Of a DNA stretch of 64,000 nucleotides, positions 1 to 12,999 are shown in pieces. Both the position numbers and the translations under genes were made by a program. Each line of letters begins with the position of its first letter. The first letter of the stretch is position 1. Source of the DNA: Enchytraeus crypticus (lineage: Eukaryota > Annelida > Clitellata > Enchytraeida > Enchytraeidae). The stretch covers positions 1,125,001 to 1,189,000 of the forward strand of contig CAJHZI010000276.1 in assembly GCA_905160935.1 (NCBI GenBank), read 5' to 3'. The notes under the pieces are model-generated. The model made no database searches. It had not been told where the DNA came from and worked only from the letters and a program-made list of their open reading frames with translations.

Positions 1-690
1 ATAATCTTTCACAAACCTGCTGTTATTAACTATGAAGAATTCCTTGCTATTTAACATTAAACACGAATAATTAAAAGTACAACAAAAGTAAGTTTAGCTA
101 ACTAAATTGCATTTCTTACTATTAACAATACTTTACGATTTTAAGAATTTAGATTATTATTTTATAATAAGGAAAAGTGTATTGCTCTTATTCAGTGCCA
201 AATAAACTGAATGCTTGTTATTAGAATCACACAGATTATGGAAAATTAAATGGCTCGCACATGAATTTATGGAAATATTGATCACGCTGAAGGTTTAGAT
301 TACTTTAAAAATAAGAATAGTCGGTGATCACATTAAATCGTGTTAAGAATTAACTTATGCACTGGTGAGGCTTCTTGAAAGAAACATTGAATTTGCATGA
401 ATTTAGATATTTCAGAGTGTAGAAGTCATGCATGATCATATTTAGTTATCCGTATATTATGCCTGTAATATACCGATAGGTCTCTTAATTAAAGAATTAA
501 ATGAAGATTTTCGAGACAGGTCAACTTCTGTTTACTTTTGTTTTGCTAAGTCATTTTTCAGGCTTTTTAGATAAATCAAAAAGAGATTCGAATTAATCAC
601 GGATGTGCTGCTAAGGGATAGTTTTTAGAGGAATGGAAAAGGGTTGAAAGGTTATGAGGGAAGGGCGATAATATTGAGCGCATGAGTTGT
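1..690. other. AT-rich non-coding DNA
   Basis: No convincing ORF, splice-site pair or repeat family is visible here. It reads as ordinary AT-rich intergenic or intronic sequence. Confidence 0.5.
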
Positions 691-730
691 CGCTAATAGC
701 GGCGCGTGATGCGCCTCGTCGACTTCCTAT

Positions 731-942
731 TCACTTTCCTCTTTCCGTTACCTCCATTCACTTTTCTCTTTCCTATCCCTTCATTCACTTTCCTATTTCT
801 TATCCCTTCATTCACTTTCCTATTTCCTATCCCTTCATTAACTTACCTCTTTCCTATCCATTCACTTTCCTCTTTCCTATCCCTTCATTCACTCTCCTCT
901 TTCCTATCCCTTCCTTCACTTTTCTTTTTCCTTTCTCATTCC
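731..942. repeat. 27-bp pyrimidine-rich minisatellite
   Basis: About eight tandem units of roughly 27 bp, each starting TCACTTTCCT and ending near TATCCCTTCAT. One unit is shortened to about 23 bp. Because 27 is a multiple of three, the array creates two apparent ORFs rich in F, L, P and S; these are repeat artefacts. Confidence 0.8.
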
Positions 943-1093
943 ATGTCTTTCATATCGATGTCTAGCAGTTTATTTTCCTCATCTTTATGTCACGTTTCCT
1001 TTTCCTAATTTTTATCACACTTCTCACTTGCACATATCCATTCACTTGTCATTAATTCTTACTTTCATCTTTATTTATTCATTTATCACACGC

Positions 1094-1145
<52 letters not shown>

Positions 1146-1149
1146 CGAT

Positions 1150-1184
<35 letters not shown>

Positions 1185-1200
1185 TGATGATGATGATGAC
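1094..1200. repeat. (ATG)n/(ACG) trinucleotide array
   Basis: A long ATG trinucleotide array with later GACGAT variants. It generates a spurious poly-methionine ORF. Confidence 0.9.
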
Positions 1201-1995
1201 GATTACATAGTTTTATAGCAATATCAACCTCGCAATTATCTCTTTGAGGTCCGTCAATTATTTCATATAACAGCTAGTAAAGAGAATTTGACGATGCGGT
1301 AAATAAACCGTCAGAGAAATAAATCCCCTTGCACATTTGACTCTTGTCAATAACATTCAATTCATAACCTATTTCACGTATTTCTCTCTGATAACTATAT
1401 TGCTTGAATGCCTCCATTCCAATATATAAATATAAGCAGTCCTGTGTTGTGAGACACGTCGCGTGGTCTAGAGAATAACGAGGAGTTTAAATGAAAAGCA
1501 TTGCATTAACATACGCTACTTAATTTAATATGTTAATAGAAATTTTATACTTCATTGAAATGAAGTATATTATTTTTCATTGCATGGGTGCCTAAGAAAT
1601 ATTACACCTGGTAAACGAAATAAAAATAATGTTTTCAATGGAGAAATGATTCAAAAAGACTTGTTTTCTTATAGCCGTATAGCCGTATTTTGTTAATGAG
1701 TAATATAGCCGTTAAAAATAGTGTATAAAATATTTTTTCCATAAATAGTATTCATTTGAATTACAATGGCCAAGTAGCAGAGCTCAAGCTGTTAATGCAA
1801 CTTAGAGTTTGCGAAGGTTTCATTAACTATAAAAGTAGTAGCCTACAATTGATTTGAATAATAAAATTACTAATATTAAATATGGATAATTTCTTCAAGA
1901 AAGAGACTTTATTTTAGTTCGGAACTTTATCTTAATTATCAAATGTGCGACCTCTTATTCTTAAAATAGTGAAAAGGAGTTTTAGAGGTTGTAAG

Positions 1996-3583
1996 TAGAG
2001 ATGGGAATCGAACCGAACCCTAAAATCTGGAATTTTGACCGAACCGAACCGAACCCGAACCCAGACTATGGCTGAACCCGAACCGAACCCGAACTCAGAC
2101 GCTGGCCGAACCAGAACCGAACCGAACCCGAACCCTGGCTTCGTCCAAACCGAACCGAGCCGATCTCTTGAAGTTCCATTCTCCTTCGCCAGCTCCAGGA
2201 GAAAAGAACAATTTTCTTTTTAGATATTTTTTCATTAAGATATTATGGAGAATGGTTAACATTATATAAATATAATAAGAACAATACACATATATATTAG
2301 TTTTTGTATTTACATAACTTGCAGTATCAAACAACATATATCAGGTAAGGCTGGTTCCGACACAAATTTTAAAATTAGTAACAGATAGCGATATAAAGGA
2401 ATGGTAGCGTTAAAAAGGAACGGTAGAGGGAAGCGAGACTGGTCTAAAGAGGCTAATGGATAGTCTGAATGATACAGCATTGAAATATGGAATTAAGATT
2501 AACATCAAAGAGACATAAGTGATGAGTGTATCCCAGAATAGAGGTGAAGTCAATATTATAATAAATGTTACGAAATTGGAACAGGTAAGGAGTTTCAAAT
2601 ATTTAGGTCATACTATAACAGATGATGGAAAATGTGAATCTGAACTATATAGTAGTATTGCACAAGCAAATGAAGTCTTCGATAATAGGAAAGAACTTTT
2701 AACAAAACGCCTAAAGAAAGACACTAAGATAAAGATAGCGAAAACCTTGGTATGGACCACGCTATTATATGAATGTGAAACATGGACATCACGGAAAGAA
2801 AATACCTGGAAACTACAAGCCCTGGAAATGTGGATATGGAGATGAATGGAAAGGATTAGCTGGACTCAAACTATTAGTTTCAAATTTGAAACCCTAAGGT
2901 AATTAAATTATGAAGTTTACTACTTGTTCAGTTAATAGCAAACGGTATATATTGTGATAATTTTTCTGTCGATGTACACGTCTACCAATGTTTACGATGT
3001 ACCAATCGTTTTTATTTGATATTTTTATGTTAATAAATTGCACTTTGTTTCTGAAATATTGGATCAATTTTTGCCAAGACATTTCCACTTAATTATATAC
3101 GTATCTAATATAGAGGCTTAGTGACAAAATTTATTTTTAAATTGATGAAGCATTCTATTTGCAGGTTATAATCAAGGAGAATATTTCAGATACAATAATA
3201 AAGCTAAATATCTATATTATGAACATTTGCTGGTCAACTTACATTTTTTAAAGAAATATTGAAATGAACAGGAATAAATACCACTTCTCTCCTTTTTTCA
3301 TTGTCATATTTTTACTCAGGTAAAAATGTGGCAGTTAATATTACCAAACCAAACCATTTCGAAATCGAATCGAACTCTTGTGAGGTGGAACGCAAGCCGA
3401 ACCCGAACCGAACCCGAACCCTTGTTCTAACCGAACCCGAACCGAACCGAACTTTCATTTTCAACAAACCGAACCGAACCGAACTCTCTAATTGTCAACC
3501 GCTAACCGAACTGGAACCGAACCGAACTTTCATTTTCAACGAACCGAACCGAACTCCGGAAATTCATAAAATTCCCATCTCTA
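1996..3583. mobile_element. hAT-like element with CCGAAC-repeat ends
   Basis: The left end reads TAGAGATGGGAAT and the right end is its inverse, ATTCCCATCTCTA. The 8-bp flanks are GTTGTAAG (1988-1995) and GTTTTAAG (3584-3591), matching at 7 of 8 positions, as expected for a hAT-type 8-bp target duplication. Both subterminal regions (about 2014-2165 and 3395-3560) are dense CCGAAC/CCGAACC repeats. No transposase ORF is present, so it is non-autonomous. A LINE-A fragment is nested at 2405-2870. The 3' half has a second copy near 44290-44781. Superfamily assignment rests on TIR style and target-site length only. Confidence 0.65.
2405..2870 (+). mobile_element. LINE-A fragment nested in the hAT-like element
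   Basis: Translates to the C-terminal part of the LINE-A reverse transcriptase, including FKYLGHTITDDGKCESE and, further on, WTTLLYECETWTS and ALEMWIWR. Frameshifts and stops break it. It lacks both the RT active-site region and the normal 3' end. Confidence 0.8.
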
Positions 3584-3591
3584 GTTTTAAG

Positions 3592-4440
3592 GCCCTGAAC
3601 AAGTTTCCAATGTTATTTTCCTAAATATTCGTCTAAATCCATTATTTCGGGTTTAAAATTGGCAAATAATTTATTTTTCGGACAAAGTTTGAAAGTGAAT
3701 ATATCAACAAGAGAAACCTCGGTCTCTAATCTATTGCTTGGTACAATATCTCAATTTGCTCACACCAGCTTAACACAGACTCAATAGAAAGTATATCATA
3801 TTAACTCAAATATTCAATGTCTCGATGGCTCAGTGTATATAGCTGCACTAAAGTTATAAGTTATAAAGTTATACATGGATGATCCCAAGTTCTTGGCATC
3901 ATTTCTCAATCGTGCTGATCAGGGAGTAATTTTATTGAAGGCTAATCGTTCCCAGTTCTAGGAAATCTTCTTTAGGAACTATTTGGTTGAAAAACAACTT
4001 GGCAACATCTACAAAATGCAATACTCAACAATTCATTGTACTATGCAAGTATTGAGGGAATCCGCAGTACAACTTAAGACAGCATGACAGCACATAGAAT
4101 GTGATTATACTAAATCGTTCCCTTCTCGATAAAACAAGTATTATGCAACCTTATTCAAGGATTATGCAGTCTCATGCAACCTTTTCATAAAAAAGTGTGA
4201 CTAGTCAAATTTGAGTCACGCAGATCATGCTCAGTTATACATTTGTCTAAGTAAACTTTAATGTACATGCTGGCGCGGATCCAGAGAGGGGGCCCCGGGG
4301 TCCGCCCCTCTTAGGTCCGCCTATAAATTTTTAAAACTATATTTTCATAGTGTTCCTTGCTAATTTTATGAAAAATATGTATGTAAGAGCAGTTGTTAAA
4401 GTGGGGGAGGGGACGCGGGAAACTCACTTCCACTAGCTCT
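3592..4440. other. Non-coding DNA, no recognised feature
   Basis: No gene supported. A GC-rich patch lies near 4270-4320 without a coding pattern. Confidence 0.4.
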
Positions 4441-4444
4441 TGTT

Positions 4445-4640
4445 TTTTAAGTACTTTCCTCCGCTAGAAACCCATATTCGATATACTAGAGCCAGGTACA
4501 ATGGAATCATCACCAGTTCCTTGCGTTCTGTGCAGAACATAGGGCGGCAACATTCCTCCATTCGTTTCAATCATCAGCAATCTTCACAGCGTCTTCCCAT
4601 GAAATGTTTAATGCTCTCAAGTCCTTGTTGATCGTATTTA
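4445..4640 (-). mobile_element. LINE C-terminal fragment
   Basis: The minus strand encodes the run NEWRNVAALCSAQNARN followed by a stop, typical of the extreme C-terminus of a LINE reverse transcriptase. A second diverged copy in the same orientation lies at 5050-5290. The 5' end is truncated. Confidence 0.6.
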
Positions 4641-5049
4641 GCCAAGTACTTCTTGGAATAGGGTACAATGGAATGGGCCACAAAAAATTTGTCAGTTTCC
4701 CAAGCTCGCAATTCCCACTTTAACTACTATATATGAGTAAGAAGGCTGCAATTAAATATGAACTTTGTACTGGAGCAGTGGTGTAACCAGCCTTGGCCGA
4801 GAGGGGCGCGCACTTCCCGCAGCCCAAATAGGTAATTTTTGCAATTCGTCCAGACCCGTTGAGTTGTTTTTGAGTGGTGGAAAAACCTGCTTTTTTCAAA
4901 ACAAGTCTATTTTTATGAGGTCTTTTCCACAGCTCTAACTTACAAAGCTAGAAATCTAAAATATTTTAAACCATAACAGAAACAATAACTGCACCATTGG
5001 CTTGACTTATAAGACTTGCGTAATAGCTTAACTAATAATTTGTAGCATT

Positions 5050-5290
5050 TATCATCATCATCAATTCCTTGCGTTCTAAACACAACATAGAGCAGCAACA
5101 TTCTTCCATTCTTTTATATCATTAGCAATCGTCACAACTTCCTAACACGAAATGTTCAATGATCTCAAATCACTGTTGATCGTGTTAAACCCAGCAATCC
5201 TAGGTCTTCCTCTTTTCCATTTCCCTTGGTTAGGTTTACAATTAATTACAATCGATGCACATCTATCCTCATGCAATCTTAATAAGTGAC
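5050..5290 (-). mobile_element. LINE C-terminal fragment, second copy
   Basis: The minus strand encodes DIKEWKNVAALCC then a stop, matching the copy at 4445-4640. The start of this copy adjoins a short TCATCATCATCA stretch, a simple-repeat tail in the element's own orientation. Confidence 0.6.
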
Positions 5291-7441
5291 CCAAGAAAAT
5301 TTATCATAAGTTAATGTAAAATTGTCAGATTTACTTTGTAAAATTTTAAATTTTAAAATGAATTTTTAGGTTATTCTAAAAAACCTGGGAAACCCAATTT
5401 TAGGATTTTTAGGTATTTGTAAATTAGTGTATTTTCTAAAACATTATAGTTGGATGTAGCCATTCAGCCACTGTATTTTAATATTCAGAACTATTGTACT
5501 CTCAGTATTCAGTTTGAAGAGTTATGAGCATGAACGTATTTTATGCTTATTGGACTAATATACTGATGATATATAGGCCCAATTGAAAAGCCTATTGATT
5601 GCAAATTCAAAAAGAAAAAGGATCGACTATATTCATTATAAACTATGCACTTCTTCTACATGTATAAGTCATTTTCAAATCGATGTTGTTAAGTATCAAT
5701 TATGTAAAGAATATTATGATGCCATAATGTAACCGTAATGTTTAACTTATGGTAGACAGTCGTTTGTCGCTTAAGTGAACGTTTATTTCGATGTATTGCT
5801 ATTTTTCTTTTATCTGTCTAACTGGTTGTGGTTTATCCTGATTTGATTACTCTTACGTGCAGTGTTAGCATTAATTTTCATATTTATTGGTTTTTCTCCT
5901 GTGTGATGATGACGAATGACGAAGTATATACATACATGTATATTATAAGATATTCTGAAAATCCACTGGCTTTGTTACTAATTTCAACAAATTTCCACAT
6001 CGGGGGAGGAGGCGCAATAGCTTTCACCGTCATACTTTTCTCCCGCCACTGAAAAATGCTTCTGCACAAATATTGCTTTTATACCCCCGAATATACTGCG
6101 GGTATGGGTGCGATAAGTTAGTGGATGCAAATCATACGATTCAGTGTGACCCCACTCTAAGAGCCAAGGGTAATAGTGAAAATATTTTGACTCCTCTCCC
6201 CGTAGCATTTTCCTGGTTGCGCTATTTCCTATGAGAAGGCGTGGGCGTAAGCAAAAAGGGCATTCGAACAAATTTTTTACCCCTTAAAAACTTCCTGGGT
6301 CTGCTACTGTGTACATGGAACGTGCTTGTTAGAAATAATATAAATTTTCTCAGTAATCAAAAACAATTATAGTCAAAGTTACATATTACTATCTAGATTT
6401 TATGCCTGAGAACACACCATCGACCAAGACGATGAAACCACAAAAAGGTAGCAGCTTTATTAAACCTTATTGCTTCTTCTAGCGCAATATACTTAACGAC
6501 AGCTATAGTAGGCTTCCATTGATTTCTCGGCTTCTTCTGAACATTATGTACATTCTGAACATTATCGGCTTCTTCTGGCATTATGCCTTATACGATTATA
6601 TCCTCCAACCTTATATGTTACCTGGCCTGAATTGCAGAATAGAGTTTGCTGTTAGAAGATATCGAATGTAATCACGTAGATAGCCAGGACTGGAATCGAG
6701 TGAGTGGAATTACCTTCGTTACGTCGCTGCGCAATCAACCCCTCTGCTGAGTGTTTATAATACTTTATATTATGCTCAACTGACCCTCCTCTTCACAGTC
6801 GCCATGCCAATTGCTCTCCAACATTAAACTTGCACTGCAAATTGACCGAGCGGTTTCATGTAAAAGAATTCCATAAGCATTTCAAGTATTCCTCGTGTAT
6901 TAGCTGTGGGAGTTCTATCTCCGTTAATCACTCATCCTTGAATTAAAGTCTATTATAAACTTAAATGTTGCCTACAAGATTACAAGAGGCATATATTACA
7001 AGCCATTACTTCTCATATCTCTCATTTTACTTCAAAATTGTCGATTTCAAGATAACAGTTTGCATTGTTCGTGAACGGTGCTCAAGAGAGCTATTTGATC
7101 TATTTGAGAACTATTCGAGCTATTTTATTTTATTTTTACAAATTTATTGAAATTATTTATAATACATGTACTAAGTAATAACGAAATAAGTTTGCCTAAA
7201 TCAAATTCAGAGTACTGAAAAAAACTGTACTTATTAGTAGTTGCTATTGCAATGGGAGCCTTGGAATCTCATAATATCGCCAGCAATAGTGTTCAAATAC
7301 CTAAGTCATAGAAACCACTTTCGAAGCTGTCATTCGGAAGGATAAAGAATAAATTAGCATTATTGATGCCATTAGCTTGAAAATCGTCAAAATGCCTTAG
7401 ATTTAGACAGCTTGAAAGCATAAAAACTGTGTGTAAATCTA
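5291..7441. other. Non-coding DNA, no recognised feature
   Basis: Short ORFs exist on both strands, for example near 6000-6270 and 6400-6580, but none has splice sites, domain signatures or repeat-family matches elsewhere in the window. Confidence 0.4.
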
Positions 7442-7612
7442 TCTAATCGTTCTTTCCAACATGCTGAACCTCAGATCTGGAATTCTCTTCCGTATACTCT
7501 TCGGAATTCTTCTTTTGAATCACATCGGCCTTTGCTTTCCTATGAACAATTCCATAGGCAGTTGAAGATCTATCTTTCCATCTCTCTTTTCCACCCAGTG
7601 ACTACGAGTTGA
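7442..7612 (+). mobile_element. LINE-D (CR1/L2-like) C-terminal fragment
   Basis: An open frame contains FQHAEPQIWNSLPYTLRNSS and ends in a stop at 7610-7612. The pattern 'R-x-F-x-x-A-x-P-x-x-W-N-S-L-P-x-x-x-R' is the conserved C-terminus of CR1/L2/Jockey-group LINE polymerases. It matches the clade of the LINE-D fragments at 45.7-47.0 kb. Confidence 0.65.
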
Positions 7613-9590
7613 GACCAGCACGCAACCCTCCTTTTCTTTAATTTTCTTTAACTATGGACTGATATATTGGATTTGAAATTTGCACCGTTTTGGACCTTCT
7701 TTTTGCTCATCTGCTTGAATTTGTCTCAATAGTGCTCGATGTTTTCATGGACGACAATAGCACTCCCATCGCTGTTATGTGATGCTATTATGTAAAGTAG
7801 ATAAACTAGACATACCATATTAGAGCTCTAGACGGACACGAATAATCTACTGTAATAAAGTTTCTGGTAACTGTATTAAAAGATATAAGCTTACATCATT
7901 ATGAATACCATGATACCATCATATAGAACTAGTATAAAAGGTGTTTACTTTGAAAAATCACTCTACATATTTCTCATTCGATGGAGTCGCCATCGTGCAA
8001 TCATAAACCTGATTGTTTTGCGGAAAGCAACTGCATTGTAGTATATCCTAAAAATGTAATATATCCCCTCTAGATATAATATGCAGAAATGTATTAATGG
8101 TACATTAAGACATACGTTTATCATAATTTGAAAAGTAATTGAAATATAATTTGTTGTAATTTGTAAAATACAATTCTGTCAATAAGTGAAGAAATACATA
8201 CTAAATATATGCGAATATATTGGGCATTGCCAGCCGTCAATTTAAGCACACACTCCTCCCCACTCTCCCACTACTCCCCCACTGGGCTTTGTTTATTATG
8301 TGAACAGAGCTACACAATTATATTTTCAGATCACTACATATTATAAAAGGTCTATCCTGTACAAAGTATGAATGCAGTATTTGACTGATGCATACTGATG
8401 TACTGTAGACAGTATGACCAGTAATGTAAAATTTCTACTATAGAAGTTCTTTAAGTAACAGCGTCAGTGTGCCGTTAATACGTATCATATATCGATTATT
8501 TTTATATAGGCACCCAGTAACCGTTAACACAGTATACACTACATACTAAACATAGTAAATATTCAACCGGCTAGTTCGAATATCTGCTAGCGCCGTCCTT
8601 ACCGCATTCTATTGCTCTTCTAATATACATGTACTGTACATTCATAAAGCTGGAGTTATGTGGTTGGTATAAATCTATAACAGTTCTTCCAACTGAATGG
8701 GCTTCACTAATTTACGCGTACCCGACATATCGCCTATCGATTGCGCTTCTCAGCGTTACTCCGAGTATTGATTTCTATAAGTAGAAACTCGACGTCAGAT
8801 TTATAGACATTGCACAAAATATCTTAGAAATGGATGGGGACCAGAAGTGGGAAGACCCTTGAAATAAGACAAAGTTAGGAAAAGGTATCTAAGCTGAGAT
8901 AAACACCTCGAGTGGCATAAGCAAACAGTAGCAGCCTAATTTGCATCTGTGAGAATCTTGATAACTGATCAACTATGCTCTCATTTCGACCATATGACTG
9001 GTAATCTGCAATGTGAGATAATGATTTGCAAGCATATTTATTCTAAGTAACTTTGAATGGGTCGATTTATATAACTTATGTTATGTCGACAGTATTCAAG
9101 TATTATGTATGAGATATCCAACCGCCTGTGTGAAATTAATTATAAAAATATTTAATTATTTATTAATACTATAGTCTTAGACGTTCAGCCGTCAGACCTT
9201 CATTATTGGATACAGTCCTTATTACTTTAAGGACTGTATCCAAGTCGGTAGCAAACTTTATCTGTAACTCAAGAGGTCAAATTTTCGAAACCCCAAAATA
9301 CGTTACTTTCAGTAAAGTTGTGACACTGAAGGAGCTGTTAAACTTAGGTGTATAAATATATAATATAGAATAGGTTTGTATTAAACTAATTTTAATGTTC
9401 AAAACTTCAAACAATTCTGTGTCTAGGTGTCATGAACATTTAAAAGGACAATTGCTATAAGGTGAACTGAACTCTCCTGGGTGGGAATCTCTGGCGAGCT
9501 GATCAGAGAATAACATCCCTGATCTTCAGAGTACTGATACGTGTTTAAATTACTAAACTTCAGATATCATCATGAATATTTATCTCTCTA
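7613..9590. other. Non-coding DNA, no recognised feature
   Basis: AT-rich, with no supported gene. A short inverted repeat near 9208-9243 (TACAGTCCTTA / TAAGGACTGTA) is the only structure noted. Confidence 0.4.
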
Positions 9591-9832
9591 AGTGCACTGC
9601 CTTTTGGCAGGTTCATGATTTACAACCCCTCCACTAACCTCTTTCTTCCGTTTTTCTCTTCATGTCCACATACGATTTGATCTTTAAATCATCTATAACA
9701 TTCCTTTGGATAAACCATTATTCTTGGGGGAATGATTCTGCTTATGGCGAGATGGGCCTCGTATGCCTTTCTAGGCTTCGACTAACATTTACTGGGCAGG
9801 GTCTTAATTCCCTGAGAAAATGTTCCTGTTTA
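9591..9832 (-). mobile_element. P1, short partner element with LINE-A tail
   Basis: It begins AGTGCACTGCCTTTTGGCAG, the inverse of the LINE-A 3' end. After about 130 bp of LINE-A tail it switches to a module not seen in LINE-A, with TTCTTGGGGGAATGATTCTG and CACTGGGCAGG-like motifs. The same two-part structure recurs near 19.8 kb, 20.4 kb and 21.6 kb. It is too short to encode a reverse transcriptase and is inferred to be mobilised by LINE-A. Confidence 0.6.
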
Positions 9833-10139
9833 CCCATAAATGTTCATGACTTTGTAATGTTTTTCATTAATATTTGAGCTCCATAACTACTTCAACATTA
9901 ACAGATCAGCTTTAATTGTATACAGCTTATTACAGATCAGCTTTTACCACAACTCAATCACTCTAACCAATAAGTTGAAAATTTAAGAAAATATCAAATA
10001 GGCCTCAAAGGCTCTCAAATTGTACCTTCAAAGGATACTGAATCAGAATCAGACAGTTTTCAAACCTGCATTTTGACATAGTGATGGAGGCTTGAGAATA
10101 CGATATGTACTAGACTTAGTACACCGGCTTAATATTCTC

Positions 10140-10640
10140 TAATTCTGTGTACTGTCCATTGGCAGGTTCATGGCATATAATTCCTTCACATATATATTTT
10201 TATCCTCTGCTTTCCTTTTCATATCTCTATACGAATAAGTATTACCTTATCTTGTATTTCAGTCTCCGTCTTCCTCTAACCATTCCTTTTGTTCTTCCTT
10301 CAGGTAGCCTATTAACAAATCAGCCCCTCTCAAAAGATAATCCATCCAGTTCTTCTTGCCATTCCTTATGGTATTTATCAATTGTGCCTGCATATTTGTG
10401 CCAACCCTACTTAGCACTTCTTCATTCGTAATTTTATCGAACCGTTAGATCTTCTCCATTCTTCTCCAAAGCCATATTTCGAACACTGCCAGTTTCTTAA
10501 TATCCTCCTTTCTTAAAGTTCATGTTTCACAGGAGAGTGGTCCACAACAATAAAGCGTTTATAATCTCTATCTTCTTGATTTTTTCAACATTTTATTAGC
10601 AGTTCTTTCCACTTTCAAAGGCATCCTTTTACGCAATTCC
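10140..10640 (-). mobile_element. LINE-B subfamily 3' fragment
   Basis: It starts with a variant of the shared tail (TACTGTCCATTGGCAGGTTC) and continues with the C-terminal coding region in reverse. Stops and frameshifts are frequent. It resembles the copies at 17800 and 49770 more than the LINE-A copies. Confidence 0.65.
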
Positions 10641-11459
10641 GCATTAAATTTCTATTCCGCACTAATTCATAGACTTTGACTGCTCATTTAAAAGTAAGTA
10701 TTAGAAAACTTTTCCAAATAAGAAATATTTTCTGAATAATACTATTTTAAAACCAAAATCTTGTGCTGTTTTATTATACAACGGTTTAAATGTTAAGCAT
10801 TTTTTGCATACTAACAGTGCTGTGTTTCGATACTGAAACTGATTTTATTTACTTAACTAAGCATTATTTTAATATAATGTGTCATTTTTATATCTATTTG
10901 GCTTATTGTTATAAACTCTGAAGATTTATTACATTAGTCATTTTTATTCAGCATAAAATTGTAGTCTTTATAGTTATTCATCAGTGATTTAATGAATATG
11001 TATTAAATAGCAACTGTTAATGTCCTTATTTATGGAAGATTATTTATCACATTTCTCAAATCAATAGCTAACTGTTTCAGTATTTTATACTGCTAATTAG
11101 TTACCCGTACCTATGAGTGGTTTTTGCATTTATCTAAAATTATCTACAAATTATGAACATGCTATTAAATATTGAAATAGTGTTATTAAAGTAATGCAAC
11201 GACCTGTGTGCATCAAATAGTTCTCCTTGCATTAACTAATAAAAGTTTGTTTTGATTTAATACAGATATCACATCATATGTACCGTAGGCCATATACACA
11301 GGTACTGCAAATATATGCTGTAAAATTATAGTAACTGTTTACTTAGTATAATGTATCCTTGTATCAAATTGCTGTTACTTAGTATAATTGCTGTTACTGT
11401 TTACTTAGTGTAATGTATCCTTGTACCAAATTGCACAAATCTAGGAAAAATGCTACATT

Positions 11460-11535
11460 TTAACTAAACCTGGGGATTTGAACTCTAACGTCTCAATCCT
11501 AACGCGACGTTCTATTGCTGTAGCGTGCGACCGTC
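11460..11535 (-). repeat. tRNA-like segment with B box
   Basis: The minus strand contains AGTTCAAATCCCC, a good pol III B box, at a plausible distance from a weak A box. Only one copy was noticed, so it may be a tRNA pseudogene or a diverged SINE head. Confidence 0.3.
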
Positions 11536-11569
11536 CATAAATAAATATCTATAGATATCTTATTTTTGA

Positions 11570-11910
11570 AAAAAAGATGTATTCAATTTAGGGCTAAAAT
11601 AGTAAATATAGGCCTACATTTCGTAAATGTAATACAATTTCAGCATGAAGTTCTGAAAGATGTTAAAATATAGGCCTATCAATATCAAAAAGTTCTTATT
11701 TCAAAAACTTGTCTTCAATATAGGCCTAAAGTTGTCGATAGGCCTATATTGCATAAATTAAAAAAATTTCTGCACGAAGTTTTGAAAAATGTTGAAATAT
11801 ATGAATATCAAATAGTTCTAATTGGAAAAAGTTGTTTTCAGCATAAGCCTAAAAATTGTAAATATAGGCCTACATTGCGTAAATATAATTTAATCAGTAT
11901 AGAAATCCGT
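11570..11910. repeat. Tandem repeat with a 126-bp period
   Basis: The block containing ATAGGCCTACATT or ATAGGCCTATATT recurs at about 11613, 11738 and 11864. A companion block (CAGCATGAAGTT / TGCACGAAGTT) recurs with the same spacing. About 2.5 diverged copies are present, carrying much of the window's TAGGCCTA. Confidence 0.65.
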
Positions 11911-12554
11911 AGAATTGGTAGACGTATAGCTGATCATATGAATTTCTGTTGATAGCGAACAAATGACAGAGTTGTAGGCCTAATTAGATAAATAAGTCTT
12001 AAGACGCCGATAAAAACTTTCATTACTTACAAGGTATATGAATTAGACATGGAATTTAAGACAAAGACAATGGTAGCATCGTAGAGTGAGGCAGTTGGGG
12101 TATTTATGGATGTGGGGGACTGAAGCGGCTGATGATTGAAGGAGTCGTGTTGATGAGGTAGGCGACCCAGTCAGTTGGCACTGAGGTATTCGTCAAGATG
12201 CATAGGTTGAGAAGTATTTGAGGTAGTTGCTGTACTTGAGAAAGATGTGATAAGTTGTATGAATTTGAAAATTGAGTGAACTGCTGTATCCACGAGACAG
12301 CGAGGAAGATAGAGGAAGAGGAATTTCTCAGCTTCTTTTACTAAGGACCCGCATTACCCCTATCGCATATCTTATACAGAATCCTTTCCTTAAGCCAAAT
12401 TGTGTCCCGGTTAGTGTCATATCCGTCTTCGACTGAATGCGATTATTTATTATCTTTAATAAGATATTCTCTTTAATAAGATTTTTGAATGTGTAGCGTG
12501 TATAACTTAATAAGAAGTAATTTGATAATTATTGAAACTTATTAATCACGTTTT

Positions 12555-12715
12555 AAATTACAACCTAAAGCTAAAGCTAAAGTTAACGTCAGTTTCCTCA
12601 CTCGAAAGCAAGGTCAGTGACGGACGAGCCCAGGATTTGAACCCCACACATACTGATCCGCGGTCGAGTATCTTACCGACTTAGCCACTGACTCCAGCCA
12701 GTGGCCAAGTTGACT
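12555..12715 (-). mobile_element. SINE-1 (tRNA-derived)
   Basis: In the element's own direction it has GGAGTCAGTGGC, a pol III A-box region, then the B box GGTTCAAATCC, then CGAGTGAGGAAACTGACGTT, and ends in an AGCTTTA-type tail. Full and partial copies recur on both strands of the window. Confidence 0.75.
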
Positions 12716-12865
12716 ATCATTTATTTCTTTGAGTGCTCTTTTTATAGAGCGACGTACGACACGGGTCTTCGCTATTGAATCCGATTTTTAATTTTAATTT
12801 TTCACTGTTTTCTTGGTTAATGTAATGGTTTTAAAAATATTGAATTGTAATGTAATATATAGAGG

Positions 12866-12998
12866 TTAAAAAGCTAAAGCTAAAGGTTAAAGCTAAGGTT
12901 AACGTCAGTTTCCTCACTCGAAAGCGATGTCAGTGACGGGCGAGCCCAGGATTTGAACCCGCATCTACTGATCCGCGGTCGAGTAGCTTACCGACTTC
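12866..12998 (-). mobile_element. SINE-1, 5'-truncated copy
   Basis: Same body and AGCTTTA tail as the previous copy, with the B box intact. It stops at the GAAGTCGGTAAG region, losing the first 15-20 bp. Confidence 0.75.
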
Positions 12999-12999
12999 A

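Noticed and set aside
687-1008. Two overlapping ORFs rich in Phe, Pro, Ser, Leu
   Set aside because: They arise from the 27-bp minisatellite, whose period is a multiple of three.
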